A DNA stretch of 64,000 nt from Cellulosimicrobium sp. CUA-896 (GTDB lineage: Bacteria > Actinomycetota > Actinomycetes > Actinomycetales > Cellulomonadaceae), in contig NZ_MKKH01000078.1 of assembly GCF_001942335.1 (NCBI RefSeq), forward strand, positions 51,316 through 115,315. Reading direction: 5' to 3'. Within the stretch, counting starts at the first letter, position 1; every line of letters begins with the position of its first letter. This document shows, one piece after another, positions 27,137 to 36,094 of this stretch. Below the pieces are notes generated by a model that did not search any database, was not told the DNA's origin, and worked only from the letters and a program-made list of their open reading frames with translations. The position numbers and the translations under genes are program-made.

Positions 27137-28540
27137 ATGGCATCCCACTACGACGTCGTCGTCCTCGGTGCAGGTCCCGGTGGTTACGTGGCCGCGATCC
27201 GTGCAGCCCAGCTGGGCCTGCAGGTCGCGGTCGTGGAGGAGAAGTACTGGGGTGGGGTGTGCCTCAACGTGGGCTGCATCCCGTCCAAGGCGCTCCTGCG
27301 CAACGCCGAGCTCGCGCACCTGTTCACGCACGACGCGAAGACCTTCGGCATGTCCGGTGACGTGAGCTTCGACTTCGGCGCGGCGTTCGACCGCTCGCGC
27401 CAGGTCGCGGAGGGCCGCGTCAAGGGCGTGCACTTCCTCATGAAGAAGAACAAGATCACCGAGTACGACGCGCGCGGGACGTTCCGCGACGCGAACACGC
27501 TCGACCTCAAGCTGTCCGACGGCTCGAGCGACCAGGTGACGTTCGACAACGTGATCATCGCGACCGGGTCGAAGGTGCGCCTGCTGCCGGGCGTCGAGCT
27601 GTCCGACAACGTGGTGACGTACGAGAAGCAGATCCTCACGCGCGAGCTGCCGAAGTCGATGGCCATCGTCGGCGCCGGCGCGATCGGCATGGAGTTCGCC
27701 TACGTCATGAAGAACTACGGCGTGGACGTCACGATCATCGAGTTCCTCGACCGTGCGCTGCCGAACGAGGACGCGGACGTCTCCAAGGAGATCGCCAAGC
27801 AGTACAAGAAGCTCGGCGTCAACATCCTGACGTCGACGGCCGTCCAGACCGTGAAGGACGACGGGTCGTCGGTGACCGTCTCCTACAAGGGCGTGAAGGA
27901 CGACAAGCCGGGCGAGATCGTCGTCGACAAGGTGCTCATGGCCGTCGGCTTCGCGCCGAACGTCGAGAACTTCGGCCTCGAGAACACGGGGGTGGAGCTC
28001 ACCGAGCGCGGCGCCATCGCGATCGACGACGTCATGCGCACCAACGTCCCGCACATCTACGCCATCGGCGACGTCACCGCGAAGCTCATGCTCGCGCACG
28101 TCGCGGAGGCGCAGGGCGTCGTCGCGGCCGAGACGATCGGCGGCGCCGAGACCCTCACGCTCGGCGACTACCGCATGATGCCGCGCGCCACGTTCTGCCA
28201 GCCGCAGGTCGCGAGCTTTGGCCTCACCGATCAGCAGGCCAAGGACGAGGGCTACCAGGTCAAGGTCGCCACGTTCCCCTTCATGGCGAACGGCAAGGCC
28301 CACGGCCTCGGCGACCCCGTCGGCTTCGTCAAGCTCATCTCCGACGAGACCTACGGCGAGCTGCTCGGCGGCCACCTCATCGGCCCCGACGTCTCCGAGA
28401 TGCTGCCCGAGCTCACCCTCGCGCAGAAGTGGGACCTCACCGTCAACGAGCTCGCTCGCAACGTGCACACGCACCCGACGTTGTCCGAGGCCGTCCAGGA
28501 GTCGATCCACGGCCTCGCGGGGCACATGATCAACTTCTGA
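27137..28540 (+). CDS. lpd: Dihydrolipoyl dehydrogenase
   Basis: The 467-residue flavoprotein is the E3 of 2-oxoacid dehydrogenase complexes. FAD binds at [14 protein letters not shown], the redox disulfide is C42/C47 ([13 protein letters not shown]), NAD binds at [16 protein letters not shown], and the C-terminal HTHPTLSE carries the catalytic His-Glu pair. The ATG at 27137 matches the family start and has a leaderless box. An in-frame ATG at 26996 with AAGGAGGAG close upstream would add 47 residues; I consider it secondary. A strong terminator follows. Confidence 0.95.
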   Translation: MASHYDVVVLGAGPGGYVAAIRAAQLGLQVAVVEEKYWGGVCLNVGCIPSKALLRNAELAHLFTHDAKTFGMSGDVSFDFGAAFDRSRQVAEGRVKGVHFLMKKNKITEYDARGTFRDANTLDLKLSDGSSDQVTFDNVIIATGSKVRLLPGVELSDNVVTYEKQILTRELPKSMAIVGAGAIGMEFAYVMKNYGVDVTIIEFLDRALPNEDADVSKEIAKQYKKLGVNILTSTAVQTVKDDGSSVTVSYKGVKDDKPGEIVVDKVLMAVGFAPNVENFGLENTGVELTERGAIAIDDVMRTNVPHIYAIGDVTAKLMLAHVAEAQGVVAAETIGGAETLTLGDYRMMPRATFCQPQVASFGLTDQQAKDEGYQVKVATFPFMANGKAHGLGDPVGFVKLISDETYGELLGGHLIGPDVSEMLPELTLAQKWDLTVNELARNVHTHPTLSEAVQESIHGLAGHMINF

Positions 28541-28577
28541 CGCCCGGAACACAGCGGACAGGCTCGACCGTCCGGCC

Positions 28578-28620
28578 AAGAGGCCTTGACCTGCGCTACC
28601 GCCGCAGGTCAAGGCCTCTT
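28578..28620 (+). terminator. Rho-independent terminator after lpd
   Basis: A perfect 18-bp stem (28578-28595 with 28603-28620) with a 7-nt loop is followed by TTCTG. Confidence 0.95.
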
Positions 28621-28723
28621 TCTGTGCCTCGATCACGGTGGACAACCGGAGTCGGCCGGGGACGGGAGGAGCGACGCGCACGCGTCGGGGCGGCCACGCC
28701 GATGTCAAGGTGGTGCTGCGCCA

Positions 28724-29690
28724 TCAGAAGGCGACGTTGGTCCGCGACGTCGAGCTCGCCGCGCGCATGAGCGCGGGCGTCAAGCTACCGAGCTCGTGCC
28801 AGACGGACTCGGCCGGGTCCCACGCGAGGCCAGCGGCCTGGCGGGTCAGCACGGGGTCGGCGAACGCGACGGCGTCGTCGAGCACGGGTGCGATGTCGGC
28901 CGGCAGGTGAGGCGATCCCGAGCCGCGTAGCCAACGCGACCAACGCGCCTGGGCGAGCGGAGCGAACCCGTCGAGCACGTCGGCCAGCGGGTGCAGCGTC
29001 GCCTTGCGGTAGCGCGCGACGACGTCGACGGCGCGGATGACGTCGTCCGCGTGGACAGCGTGGTTCCTGGACAGGCTCCACACATCGCCGAAGTCGCGCC
29101 ATCGAGTGTTGGCCAGGCCGCGCTGGACGGCGGTGACGATCTTCTCGGCGTAGACCATGTGGATCGGGTGGCCGCTCAGGGTGATCGGTTCGCCGCCGAG
29201 CAGGCGTGGGACGGCGACGTCTGAGGGCGGAGGCCAGATCGGGTCGCCGACGTTGACGTCCACGTGGAAGGGAAGGCGGGCTGTGGCCAGGCGTGCGTCG
29301 ACGTGCACGCGTACGCCCTGGTATTCGTCGTCCTCGCGGATCGCCTCCGCTCGCGCTGTCTCCGGCAGGAACTCGATTCCGTCGTCCTCCGGTAACACGG
29401 TCGCGGCGACGTCGGCCACGAGTGCCCTGACGGTGTCGACATCGTTGGCGGTCTCGAGCGCTGCGAGGTCGATGTCCTTGGTGGGGCGGCGCGACCCGAA
29501 GGCCGCCAGCAGCACGCCACCCTTGAGGACGAAGCGGTCGCGCTCGGAGCTCGCGGCCAGTCGGGCGAGGAATCCTTCGAGCACGTACAGCTGGTGCAGC
29601 TCCTGGGGTGGGCCGCTTGGCGCGGCGGGCTTGGTTCTGCAGACCCAGGTAGGCATCTCCTGCGGGCGTGCCGTGCGTCGGTCGGGTCAC
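28724..29690 (-). CDS. abiEii: AbiEii/AbiGii toxin family nucleotidyltransferase (frameshifted)
   Basis: The toxin of a type IV toxin-antitoxin system is about 321 residues. RFVLKGGVLLAAFGSRRPTKDIDLAA is the nucleotidyltransferase motif (K-G-G, then D-I-D). Known AbiEii enzymes (for example MenT-type relatives) act as nucleotidyltransferases that stop growth or abort phage infection. The GTG at 29690 overlaps the antitoxin stop (GTGA). The N-terminus GDAYLGLQNQARRAKRPT joins QELHQLYVLEGFL only if one G of the run at 29605-29608 is removed, so a one-base insertion is likely. Codon choice is less GC-biased than in neighbours. Confidence 0.85.
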
Positions 29691-30262
29691 AGCAGGATCT
29701 CCATGGTCTGTCGCAGAGGGGTCAAGGTGCGAGGAAAGTCGCGGGCCATGCGGAGCAGCTCCGATGGCTGGCCGCCGCTCCGCAGCCACCGCTTGAGGGA
29801 CTCGTTGGCGAGCTCAGGACCCTCGAGGTTCCGCATCCGGAACGCGTCGATGATGCTGCGCTCGGCCGAGTACAGCCCGATGGTCGACTCGTCCCCGATG
29901 TCCAGCAGGACCCTACCGATGCGGAATGTCCCGGTAGCGAAGTGTCGCCAGCGAACAGGCGCCTCTGTTCTCGGCGTCCATGCTCCGCGAGGTATCGCGA
30001 TGTCGATCTCGGCGGGGATGTCGTCGACGAGGTCGTGACGCGCCAGGGCCGAACGTAAGCAGAGGGTCGCATCGGGGGTGCGGGAAGCGATCTCGATGAG
30101 GTCGTCGTCGCCCGTGAGGCCGCGCTTGCGGTACAGGCCGCGGGCGATCGCGATGATCTCACCCTCGTCGACGAGCTTCCGGAACTGCCGTTCGTTGAGG
30201 AGCTCCCGAGCTTGGGAATATCGGAACGTCGGCGGCAGGGCGGTGAGCAGGTCCGCGGACAC
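29687..30262 (-). CDS. abiEi: AbiEi-type antitoxin
   Basis: The 191-residue protein has an N-terminal winged helix-turn-helix (RYSQARELLNERQFRKLVDEGEI, then GLYRKRG) and the AbiEi C-terminal domain (LYSAERSIIDAFRMRNLEG). AbiEi neutralises AbiEii without binding it and represses its own operon by binding inverted repeats. GTG at 30262 was chosen because GGAGGT lies 7 nt upstream; the GTG at 30271 would abut that site. The stop overlaps the toxin start by 4 nt. A large inverted repeat lies just upstream. Confidence 0.87.
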   Translation of the reverse strand: MSADLLTALPPTFRYSQARELLNERQFRKLVDEGEIIAIARGLYRKRGLTGDDDLIEIASRTPDATLCLRSALARHDLVDDIPAEIDIAIPRGAWTPRTEAPVRWRHFATGTFRIGRVLLDIGDESTIGLYSAERSIIDAFRMRNLEGPELANESLKRWLRSGGQPSELLRMARDFPRTLTPLRQTMEILL

Positions 30263-30273
30263 GACGATCACCT

Positions 30274-30324
30274 CCGTAGGACGACCTCTACACCAACGGG
30301 TGTACTGTAGAGGTTTTCCTACGG
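30274..30324 (-). promoter_or_regulatory. AbiEi operator and operon promoter
   Basis: Two 19-bp arms (30274-30292 and 30306-30324) are reverse complements at 17 of 19 positions. Between them an inner pair TACACC/GGTGTA (30289-30294 and 30299-30304) extends the symmetry. TACAGT (30304-30309, minus strand) is a -10 candidate inside the right arm, and the left arm touches the Shine-Dalgarno site. This fits autoregulation by AbiEi. Confidence 0.75.
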
Positions 30325-30422
30325 CGAGTCGAGGCCTGGCGATGGCGGGTCGGGCCTCCCCGGCATCATCCGCGCGTCCATGAGCGCGCCCGTCCCGTGG
30401 GACCGGCCGCCGCGTACCGACA

Positions 30423-30448
30423 CCTTGACAGCAAGGTTGCTGTCAAGG
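30423..30448. promoter_or_regulatory. 26-bp perfect palindrome containing TTGACA on both strands
   Basis: CCTTGACAGCAA, a GG spacer and its exact reverse complement form a perfect inverted repeat. TTGACA lies in each arm, so it overlaps -35-like elements facing both ways. It looks like a repressor operator. The cognate regulator is unknown. Confidence 0.7.
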
Positions 30449-30560
30449 GTTCCCCTCGTGCACGTCAGAGCCCGTTGGGCAACAGATCGGAGGACGTGTG
30501 GGCGGGAAGTCGGACAGGCGAGTCCCCGGTCCGGAAGGTGCGGGCGACGAACGCACGACC

Positions 30561-30600
30561 GAAGGCCCGGACCTGCAGACTTCTGGAGGTCCGGGCCTTC
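30561..30600. terminator. Strong bidirectional hairpin terminator
   Basis: A perfect 14-bp stem (30561-30574 with 30587-30600) has a 12-nt loop and ends GGCCTTCTC on the plus strand. It follows the stop of the minus-strand secreted-protein gene and also closes the plus-strand region. Confidence 0.8.
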
Positions 30601-30621
30601 TCCCGTCGACCGAGACGTGCG

Positions 30622-31404
30622 TCACCGGTGTTGCAGGTGCTGCGGCCCGTGCGTGCCGACGTGCGCGTCGTCCGGGACCAGCGTCGTCACCAGCGCCTCC
30701 ATCGCGGCCAGGGACGCCGCTCCGCCGTCCGTGCCCCGCGGAGCCTGCGCCTCGACGAGGAGGTTGCCCGCACCGCCTTCGACGACGTACACGCGCTCGA
30801 CGGTGCAGGGTGTGCCCAGCACGACTTTGGCGTCGCCCTCGCCCGTCAGCGTGGTCCGCGGCGTCACGGCCTGCGTCCACGGCAGCGACGTGCACCGCGA
30901 CGTCGTCGCGTACGGCGGCGCTCCCTGCCCGACGGCGGCCGCCGCGGGTGTGTCGGCGTCGAAGACGACGAGGATCCCTGCGTCCCCGCTCACGGACCGC
31001 GGCAGCCCGAGGCCGGCGGTGTCCGACAGCTCCGCCACGAGGCTCGAGCTGTCGGCCGCGCCGGCGTCCGGGCCGACCGCGGCGTCGACGACGACGCGCA
31101 CCCGTGCCCCCTGCGCCACGAGCACGGCGCGGTCCGACCGGTCGGTGACGACCGACCAGCCGCCGTCGGCCAGCTGCGCGGCGGCGAGCGAGGCGCGGCC
31201 ACCGAGCACGGTCCGCTGCCCGGTGCCCTCGTCGTCGCCCGACGGTTGCGCGGAGGCCGGGACGGTCACCGCGAGCGACGCGCCGCACGCCGCGGCGAGG
31301 ACGCCGACGAGACCACGGGCGCCGCGCCCGCCCTTCCGTGTCCGCCCGCTCGGCACGGCCAGGTCGGCACGTGTCGAGCCCCGTGGCGTGCTCCGTCCGG
31401 TCAT
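30622..31404 (-). CDS. Secreted protein of unknown function
   Basis: The 260-residue protein has a twin-basic N-terminus (RTRKGGRGARG), a hydrophobic core LVGVLAAACGASLAVTV and a probable cleavage site PASA-QP, so it is exported. The mature part is Ala/Val/Gly-rich with two cysteines (SRCTSLP and GTPCTVERV) that may form a disulfide. I do not recognise a family. The ATG at 31404 has GGAG about 7 nt upstream. It is divergent from the LuxR-type regulator, sharing a 166-bp control region, so it may be a target of that regulator. Confidence 0.6.
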   Translation of the reverse strand: MTGRSTPRGSTRADLAVPSGRTRKGGRGARGLVGVLAAACGASLAVTVPASAQPSGDDEGTGQRTVLGGRASLAAAQLADGGWSVVTDRSDRAVLVAQGARVRVVVDAAVGPDAGAADSSSLVAELSDTAGLGLPRSVSGDAGILVVFDADTPAAAAVGQGAPPYATTSRCTSLPWTQAVTPRTTLTGEGDAKVVLGTPCTVERVYVVEGGAGNLLVEAQAPRGTDGGAASLAAMEALVTTLVPDDAHVGTHGPQHLQHR

Positions 31405-31488
31405 GGCTCCCACTCCTTCGGGACGGGGCCCTCTGCCGGGGCCCTCTGCACGCCACGCTAGGAACGACGGTCGCAGCGGAGCATGACC

Positions 31489-31535
31489 GGCAAGGACCAT
31501 CTTGCCCGCCGCCGCGCATGGTCAAGATGGACCAT
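31489..31535. promoter_or_regulatory. Paired palindromic operator between secreted protein and LuxR-type regulator
   Basis: GGCAAG-GACCAT-CTTGCC (31489-31506) and ATGGTC-AAGATG-GACCAT (31518-31535) are each palindromic, and they share the core GACCAT and CATCTTG in inverted order. They lie just upstream of the regulator's -10 box (31558-31563). Confidence 0.6.
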
Positions 31536-31557
31536 CGACCCGTGCCGACGCCCGGCG

Positions 31558-31563
31558 TAGCGT
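31558..31563 (+). promoter_or_regulatory. Leaderless -10 box TAGCGT
   Basis: It lies 7 nt upstream of the GTG at 31571. Confidence 0.6.
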
Positions 31564-31570
31564 TGTCGGC

Positions 31571-34471
31571 GTGTCCAGCTGGTCGACGGGGTCACGGCGC
31601 TGGAGCGACGCGGCGCAGAGCTGCTTCGTCGGGCGGAGGGCCGAGCGCGGCCAGCTCCAGGAGGCATGGGCCGCGGCGCGCCGGGGGACGCGCCAGGTCC
31701 GGTTCGTGGGCGGAGAGCCCGGCGCGGGCAAGTCGCGTCTGCTGGTGCAGCTCGCCGCCGAGCTGACGGCCCAGGGCGCAACCGTGCTCACCGGTACGTG
31801 CCCCAGCACGCTCGCGTCACCCTACGAGCCGTTCGTCGCACCGGTCGTCACGTTGCGGACGGCGATCGCCGACGGCTCGCTCGCGCCGGCCGACGGTCAG
31901 ACGGACCGCTCCGACCTGGCACGCACGGTCGCGCTCCTGGACACGGTGGCGGGCGAACGTCCGGCGGGTCGTGCGTCCCGGCGCGACCTGCTCGACGCGG
32001 TCGTCACCGCGGTGCGCTCCGCCGCGGCCATCGGGCCGCTCGCGCTGCTGCTCGACGACGCCCACTGGGCCGGCGAGACGGCGTGGGAGCTGCTCTCCTT
32101 CCTCGTGGAGCAGACGGCGGACCTGCAGCTCCTGCTCGTGGTGGCCCAGCGCACGACCGGACCCGACCGGGTCGGTCACGTCCTCGACCACGTGGCGCGC
32201 CTCTACCGCCTCGACGGGGTGCGGCGCATCGACCTGCCCCCGTTGGCGACCGACGACGTCGAGGAGTACCTCGTCCGGGAGTCGCAGGTACCACCCACCC
32301 TGGCGCGGGCCGTGGCGCCGGACGTGCACGACCGCACCGGCGGCAACGCGTACTTCGTCCGGGAGCTGGTCCAGACCCTCGCGCCCGCGGCCCGTCCGGA
32401 TTCGTCCACCCGGACGGTCGCACGCCGCCGTCGGTGCAGGACGCGGTCGAGGCGCGCCTTGGCACGCTGGACCCGGGCGCGCGTGCGACGGTCGAGCTCG
32501 CCGCGGTGATCGGCGACGTCGTCGACGTCGACCTGCTGGTCGCCACCGGCCGCGTGATGCCCGAGGAGGCCCTCGCGCACCTCGACGCCGCGCTCGACGC
32601 GCACCTGCTCGAGCCCGTCGACGGGACGCCGACGCGGGTCCGGTTCCGGCACGCCATCGCCCGGGAGGTCGTCCTCGGAGCCATGTCGTCCTCGCGCCGC
32701 ACGGAGCTCCACCTGCACGTCGCCTGCGCGCTCGAGGCACGCGGAGGCCGCGGTGCGGCGCACGTCGCCCAGGTCGCGCACCACTTCGAGGCCGCGCACA
32801 TCCTCGGTCACCGCGTCGAGGCCGTCCGTTACCTGCGCCTCGCGGCCGCGCTCGCGGCGGACGGACTGGCGCACGACGAGGCAGCCGACCTCTACGAGCG
32901 CGCCGCCGCGATCGAGGACGACCCTGCGGACGCCGACGACGCCGTCCTGCTCGCAGCCCGCGAACGCCTGCTGACCGGCGCGCTCGTGCGGTCGCGACGG
33001 CTCGCCGAGCCGATCGCGGCCGACGTGACCTCCCCGCACCGGCTGCGGGCCGCCGTCCAGTACGAGGACGCCAACTGGCGCAGCAACCTGGTCGGTGGGC
33101 GCTCGGTCGCGCTGCTGCAGGGGGCTCTCGAGGCGCCCGGTGATCACGACGAGGAGCTCCAGGTGCGGGCGCTGGCCGGTCTCGCCCGGGCCCTCGCCTT
33201 CGACTGCAAGGACGCGCAGGGGCGCTCGCTCGCGGATCGTGCCGTCGCACGCGCCCGCGAGCACGGGGGCGACGACCTCCTCCTGGACGTCCTCGTCGCC
33301 GCGCTCGTCCAGGGGAACTCGGTCGACGACGCCGACCTCAAGCTCGCCTGCGCCGCCGAGGTCACGGAGGTCTGCCTGCGGACCGGCGACCTCTGGAGGC
33401 TGGGGCCCGCCGCCTCGTACCGGACGCTGCTCGGGTACCAGCGGGGCGACAAGGCCCTGGTCCGGTCGGGGCGTGACGACCTGCGGCTGGTCGCCGAAGG
33501 CACCCACCAGCCGTACTTCGCCTACCTCGGGGGCTGCGTCGACTTCTCGCGCCACCTCGCCGCCGGCCGCCTGGACCGAGCCGCGCAGACGTCCGAGACG
33601 CTGCTCGAGATCGGTGCCGCCGTCGAGCTTGACGAGGACGTGGGACCCGACGGGCAGTACGGGGTGCAGCAGTTCGTGCTCCGCCGGGAGGCCGGTGGGC
33701 TCGACGACGTGCGCGGTCTCGTCAGCGAGGACGAGGACCTCGGCGAGCGGTGGGTCCCGGGCCTGCTCGCGCTCTACGTCGAGCTCGGCATGCACGACGC
33801 CGCCCGCCGAGCGCTGCGGTGGCTGCTCGAGCCCGGGGCGATCGACTCGTCGCCGGGTGCCCGGGTGGGGGTCCTGACGATCGTGGCCGACGCCGCGGTC
33901 GCGCTGCGCGACGAGGACGCGGCCGGACGGGTGCGGGCCGCCATCGCCCCCTACACGGGGCTCAACCTCATGTTCGGCTCGCTCGTCACCGCGATGGGCA
34001 GCGCCGACCGTTACCTCGGGTCCTCGACGCGCTGCTGTCCACGGGCGACTGGGAGGCGGACTTCGCCCGGGCCGAGGCGATGGACCGGCACATGGGTGCG
34101 GACCTGCACGTCGCGCACACGCTCGCGGCGCACGCGTCGGCCCACCGTACGACCGGAGCGAGCGGCTGCGACGTCGGCGCTCTCGTCGCCGAGGCGCGGC
34201 GTATCGCGACGTCGATCGGCTCGCGGCGCGTGCTGCGCATGCTCGACGAGGTCGAGGGGACGCGGTCGCGGCGTGCCGACGGCCTGACCGAGCGCGAGTC
34301 GAGGTGCTGCGGCTCGTGGCGCAGGGGCTCAGCAACCGCGCGCTCGCACGCTCACTCGTGATCAGCGAGCACACCGCCGCCAACCACGTCCGGAGCATCC
34401 TCCTCAAGACCGGCTGCGACAACCGGACCCGCGCCGCGCGGTACGCGGCGACCCAGGGCCTGCTGGACTGA
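31571..34471 (+). CDS. Large ATPase LuxR-family regulator (LAL/MalT-like), three frameshifts
   Basis: The repaired protein is about 967 residues. An N-terminal AAA/STAND ATPase has Walker [14 protein letters not shown] (residues 46-58) and Walker [12 protein letters not shown] long helical, TPR-like middle follows, and the end is a LuxR helix-turn-helix ([38 protein letters not shown]). Frame is lost three times at short runs: 32391-32393 (CCC for CCCC), 34018-34020 (GGG for GGGG) and 34298 (G for GG). Such regulators activate genes in response to a small ligand bound in the middle region; the ligand is unknown. The GTG start is leaderless. No terminator is visible before the next gene. Confidence 0.85.
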
Positions 34472-34485
34472 GCGGCACCTCGACC

Positions 34486-34758
34486 TCAGACGACCGGCTC
34501 GAGCGCGCCGGTCGGCAGGACACGGCCGACGACCTCGACGACGCGGTCCGCAGGGATGCCCGCCGCCGCGGCGGCGCTGAGGATCATCTCGGCCGTCGGC
34601 GCCTCGTAGAGGCAGTACGTCTTGCGCCGGTCCAGCGAGAGGAACGAGAACAGCCAGCGGACGCCCTCCGTCGCGTTGACCTCGTTGAGCCCCTCGAAGG
34701 CGCCCAGGTACGGCTCGACGCGCTCCGCGTACTCGCGCTCGACGATGAAGAGCGGCAC
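34486..34758 (-). CDS. DUF4242 family small protein
   Basis: The 90-residue ferredoxin-like-fold protein has the family pattern FIVEREYAERVEPYL, VNATEGVRWLFSFLS, RRKTYCLYEAPTAEMI and IPADRVVEV. Relatives include SCO4226, described as a nickel-binding protein of Streptomyces, but most members have no known role. GTG at 34758 has GGAGGAGG about 7 nt upstream. It converges on the LuxR-type gene with 14 bp between stops. Confidence 0.82.
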   Translation of the reverse strand: MPLFIVEREYAERVEPYLGAFEGLNEVNATEGVRWLFSFLSLDRRKTYCLYEAPTAEMILSAAAAAGIPADRVVEVVGRVLPTGALEPVV

Positions 34759-34918
34759 GGTGGGACCTCCTCCCGTCCTCCCTGCCCTCCCAGTCTGGCA
34801 CCGCGACGGCGCCGTGCCAGCGGGGCCGGCCCCGCGACGCGGGTCCGGTCGACGGCGCCGCGGGGCGAGGGCGCCGTCCGGGATGATGAGATGGGCGGAC
34901 CGACCACGAAGGAGACCC

Positions 34919-35959
34919 ATGCCCCTGCCCGCCACGCCCACGCGCGAGTTCATCACCGGCCTGCCGAAGGCCGAGCTGCACCTGCACCTCGAGGGGACGC
35001 TCGAGCCGGAGCTCAAGCTGCGCCTCGCGGAGCGCAACGGCATCGACATCGGCCAGACGACGGTCGAGGAGGTGCGCGCGACGTACGAGTTCGACTCGCT
35101 CGCGAGCTTCCTCGCCGTGTACTACCCGGCGATGGAGGTGCTGCAGACGCCGGACGACTTCTACGAGCTCGCCGACGCGTACCTGGCGCGCGCAGCGGCC
35201 GACGGCGTGAAGCACGTCGAGATGTTCTTCGACCCGCAGGCGCACACGTCGCGCGGCGTGTCGTTCGACGCCGTCGTGACGGGCTACCACCGCGCGGCCG
35301 CCGAGGCCCCGGAGAAGCACGGCGTGGACGCGCACCTCGTCCTCTGCTTCCTGCGCGACATGTCGGCCGAGAGCGCCGCGGAGGCGCTCGAGGCGTCGGT
35401 GCCGTACCGGGACAAGATCGTCGGCGTCGGGCTCGACTCCGACGAGCGCGGCAACCCGCCGGAGAAGTTCGCCGAGGTCTTCGACCGCGCCCGCGACCTC
35501 GGTTACCGCCTGACGGCGCACTGCGACATCGACCAGGAGGGCAGCATCGACAACATCCGCACGGTGCTCGACCGCATCGGTGTGGACCGCGTCGACCACG
35601 GCACGAACGTCGTGGAGGACCCGGCGCTCGTCGACGTCGTGCGCGAGCGCGGCCTCGGGCTCACGTGCTGCCCGATCTCCAACTCGTTCGTCACCGACGA
35701 CATGAAGGCCACCGAGATCGCCGGCCTGCTGCGCGACGGCGTGCGCGTCATGCTCAACTCCGACGACCCCGCGTACTTCGGCGGCTACGTCGCCGACAAC
35801 TACGTCGCTCTCGCGGAGGCCGCCGACCTCACCACGGTCGAGGTCGTCCAGCTCGCGCGCAACTCGTTCGAGGCGTCGTGGCTGACCGACGAGCAGCGCG
35901 CGGCCTACCTCGCCGACATCGACGGCTACGTGGCCGCGTACGAGGCCGACGCCGTCTGA
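34919..35959 (+). CDS. Adenosine/adenine deaminase family protein
   Basis: The 346-residue metal-dependent hydrolase has the zinc ligands in KAELHLHLEG, then TAHCDID (H-x-D) and the catalytic SDDPAYFGGYV near the end; HGTNVVED carries a further metal-site histidine. It deaminates adenosine or adenine for purine salvage; the lack of the usual C-terminal region of true Add and the pattern GLDSDERGNPPEKF favour the adenine-deaminase-like subgroup, not resolved by eye. The ATG at 34919 has AAGGAG 6 nt upstream. The palindromic element copy 2 follows 15 bp after the stop. Confidence 0.85.
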   Translation: MPLPATPTREFITGLPKAELHLHLEGTLEPELKLRLAERNGIDIGQTTVEEVRATYEFDSLASFLAVYYPAMEVLQTPDDFYELADAYLARAAADGVKHVEMFFDPQAHTSRGVSFDAVVTGYHRAAAEAPEKHGVDAHLVLCFLRDMSAESAAEALEASVPYRDKIVGVGLDSDERGNPPEKFAEVFDRARDLGYRLTAHCDIDQEGSIDNIRTVLDRIGVDRVDHGTNVVEDPALVDVVRERGLGLTCCPISNSFVTDDMKATEIAGLLRDGVRVMLNSDDPAYFGGYVADNYVALAEAADLTTVEVVQLARNSFEASWLTDEQRAAYLADIDGYVAAYEADAV

Positions 35960-35973
35960 CAAACGCACACGAC

Positions 35974-36047
35974 CCGCGAGATAGAACGGCACGTCGCGAG
36001 GTAGAACTCCCAGAGCTCTATCTCGCGACATGCGTTCTACGTCGCGG
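35974..36047. repeat. Dispersed palindromic intergenic element, copy 2
   Basis: Half-sites CGCGAGATAGAAC (35975-35987) and CGCGAGGTAGAAC (35995-36007) are followed by inverted versions AGCTCTATCTCGCG (36014-36027) and GTTCTACGTCGCG (36034-36046). The layout matches the element at 12131-12205, again between convergent genes. One inverted half-site is degenerate. Confidence 0.85.
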
Positions 36048-36094
36048 CACCGCGTCGATGGCTCGGCGTGCTCGACGCCGGCAGCCTGCGGGCG

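Larger units (their letters stand above)
30325..30621. other. Intergenic region with operator-like palindrome and terminator, no clear gene
   Basis: Between the AbiE operator and the secreted-protein gene I find no credible coding region. It holds the palindrome at 30423-30448, a small stem GCCC/GGGC (30470-30480), a GGAGGA followed by GTG at 30496/30498 whose frames run straight through the terminator without a protein-like sequence, and the terminator at 30561-30600. It could encode a short RNA of roughly 110-170 nt. Confidence 0.5.

Noticed and set aside
30480..30560. Possible cobalamin riboswitch or SRP RNA, from GGGAAGTCGG and GTCCGGAAGG
   Set aside because: The conserved B12-box order and the SRP GGAAGGAAGCAGC core are not present. 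I keep only the weaker claim of an unassigned transcript.
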